Of a stretch of 64,000 bases of DNA, positions 63,061-64,000 are shown piece by piece. Numbering within the stretch: the stretch's first letter is position 1; every line of letters starts with the position of its first letter. A program made the position numbers and the translations under genes. Origin of the DNA: Glandiceps talaboti (lineage: Eukaryota > Hemichordata > Enteropneusta > Spengelidae); NCBI RefSeq assembly GCF_964340395.1, contig NC_135567.1:14583806-14647805 (forward strand). Direction: 5' to 3'. The notes below the pieces were generated by a model. It saw nothing but the letters and a program-made list of their open reading frames with translations, was not told the origin of the DNA and made no database searches.

Positions 63061-64000
63061 GAATATATTCATTCTCGTAATCCAGAACAGTTATTTCTTC
63101 CGCGACAATGCGAAATAATGAGACTCTGACTTAAATGACAACGCTATTTTATTTTTGCCTGTAGACAAGGACAAAAAAAAAATAAAATAAAAAAAGTAAA
63201 TAAGTACATAAATAATAAAACACATATTACGTATCCCTGTGGTGGATTAGGCCATCAGTATTGCTATACGTGTATTGTGCTGGTAGGTCTACTACTGTGA
63301 CTAGATAAGGCTCGTTGTGTCAAGGAGGACCTTGGGTCACTGTGTCGACCTCGCCTAATCTAATAACCTTGTTTGTTCATGTGACACTGCTTATTTTAGT
63401 TTGGTTAAGCAACACCCACTACATGAACTGTGTCATCTGAACACATATGGACAGCATGGCTATCACATTGTACCACGAAGATATTTCTTACTATTCGCAA
63501 AGGGTATGTATGTACTGCTGTTAATAATTTCGATTAATTCTCTTGACATCGGAATATACACTATATATTGATTACTTTATCAACACCAAGTTTACAAAGG
63601 TTGAGTTTTATCATGCTACTCTGCAGTATGACCTATTTAAGCCTTTAGTAATTACAGTGGGCTGGAAGGCCGGGGGAAATCAGACCCGGGCTGTTACGCA
63701 AAATGTAACATTCTCCCTACTCCGCCATATTAAAAAGTGGCCCTCCCCTCAAATGTCTTTCTCTAACACATGACCCTTCCCGTATTAAAGTCGTTCAAAA
63801 CATGATTAAAATGCTGTCTGATATATTTGCAAAAGGACACGAGTTTCTGCACCATCACGGGAGCTTAGAATCCAACTATGCGGGGATTTTTGGCCAGAAC
63901 TGCCAAAAATGTCCGCTTCCATACCATTATAACGAAATGCTAAAAATAGTTACAAATCCCGGCATATTAGATGGATGATATTAAGCTACCCTTTGAGGTT
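63061..64000. other. End of window, no recognised gene
   Basis: An A-rich low-complexity stretch lies at 63168-63220. A 76-residue frame at 63543-63773 has no recognised domain and is probably chance. Confidence 0.5.

Noticed and set aside
63543-63773. A 76-residue frame near the window end
   Set aside because: Low-complexity mixed composition, no domain and no start or promoter context.

Overview
This is animal nuclear DNA. It holds intron-rich protein genes with canonical GT-AG splicing, a eukaryotic tRNA gene, tRNA-derived SINEs, a LINE fragment, several kinds of DNA transposon, and a very heavy load of micro- and minisatellites. The paired HEPN/B-box/filamin/NHL genes and the SINE core resembling the Deu/Meta domain suggest a marine invertebrate (amphioxus-, hemichordate-, mollusc- or brachiopod-like). 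The sequence alone does not settle the phylum. Exon coordinates were worked out by hand from splice sites, reading phase and family conservation.

Layout. 1-9.8 kb: two convergent, intronless paralogues (1614-4061 on plus, 6718-9162 on minus) encode TRIM-like proteins with an N-terminal HEPN-like domain, a B-box, a coiled coil, a filamin repeat and NHL repeats. They are separated by inverted 99-bp minisatellites and a microsatellite-centred inverted repeat, and extra copies of their upstream region lie at 60-400, 5638-5815 and 6340-6560. 9.8-12.4 kb: tandem repeats only, including an array of 21-bp units that each carry a CArg-box-like core. 12.4-28.5 kb (minus): a BZW/5MP gene (eIF5-mimic protein), 13 coding exons found, with a probable non-coding first exon near 28463. 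28.7-31.2 kb (plus): SEM1/DSS1 in three exons, divergent from BZW across a short shared promoter. 33.8 kb (minus): tRNA-Gln(TTG). 34.4-55.3 kb (plus): a complete cullin-1 gene, 19 coding exons giving 774 residues. 55.3-64 kb: no gene recognised; repeats plus a 5'-truncated CR1/L2-like LINE.

SEM1 is a proteasome-lid subunit, cullin-1 is the SCF ubiquitin-ligase scaffold and the TRIM-like proteins may be ubiquitin-linked, but this adjacency is probably chance. The most unusual signals are: (1) repeated tandem duplications of exon-intron boundary segments inside cullin-1 and SEM1 introns; (2) a 225-nt perfectly identical block between the otherwise diverged TRIM-like paralogues, indicating gene conversion; (3) CArg-box arrays, one at exact 21-bp spacing; (4) a hAT-like short element with 8-bp target duplications and a variable number of internal 96-bp repeats; (5) several long foldback elements, one of which split an exon-derived repeat.
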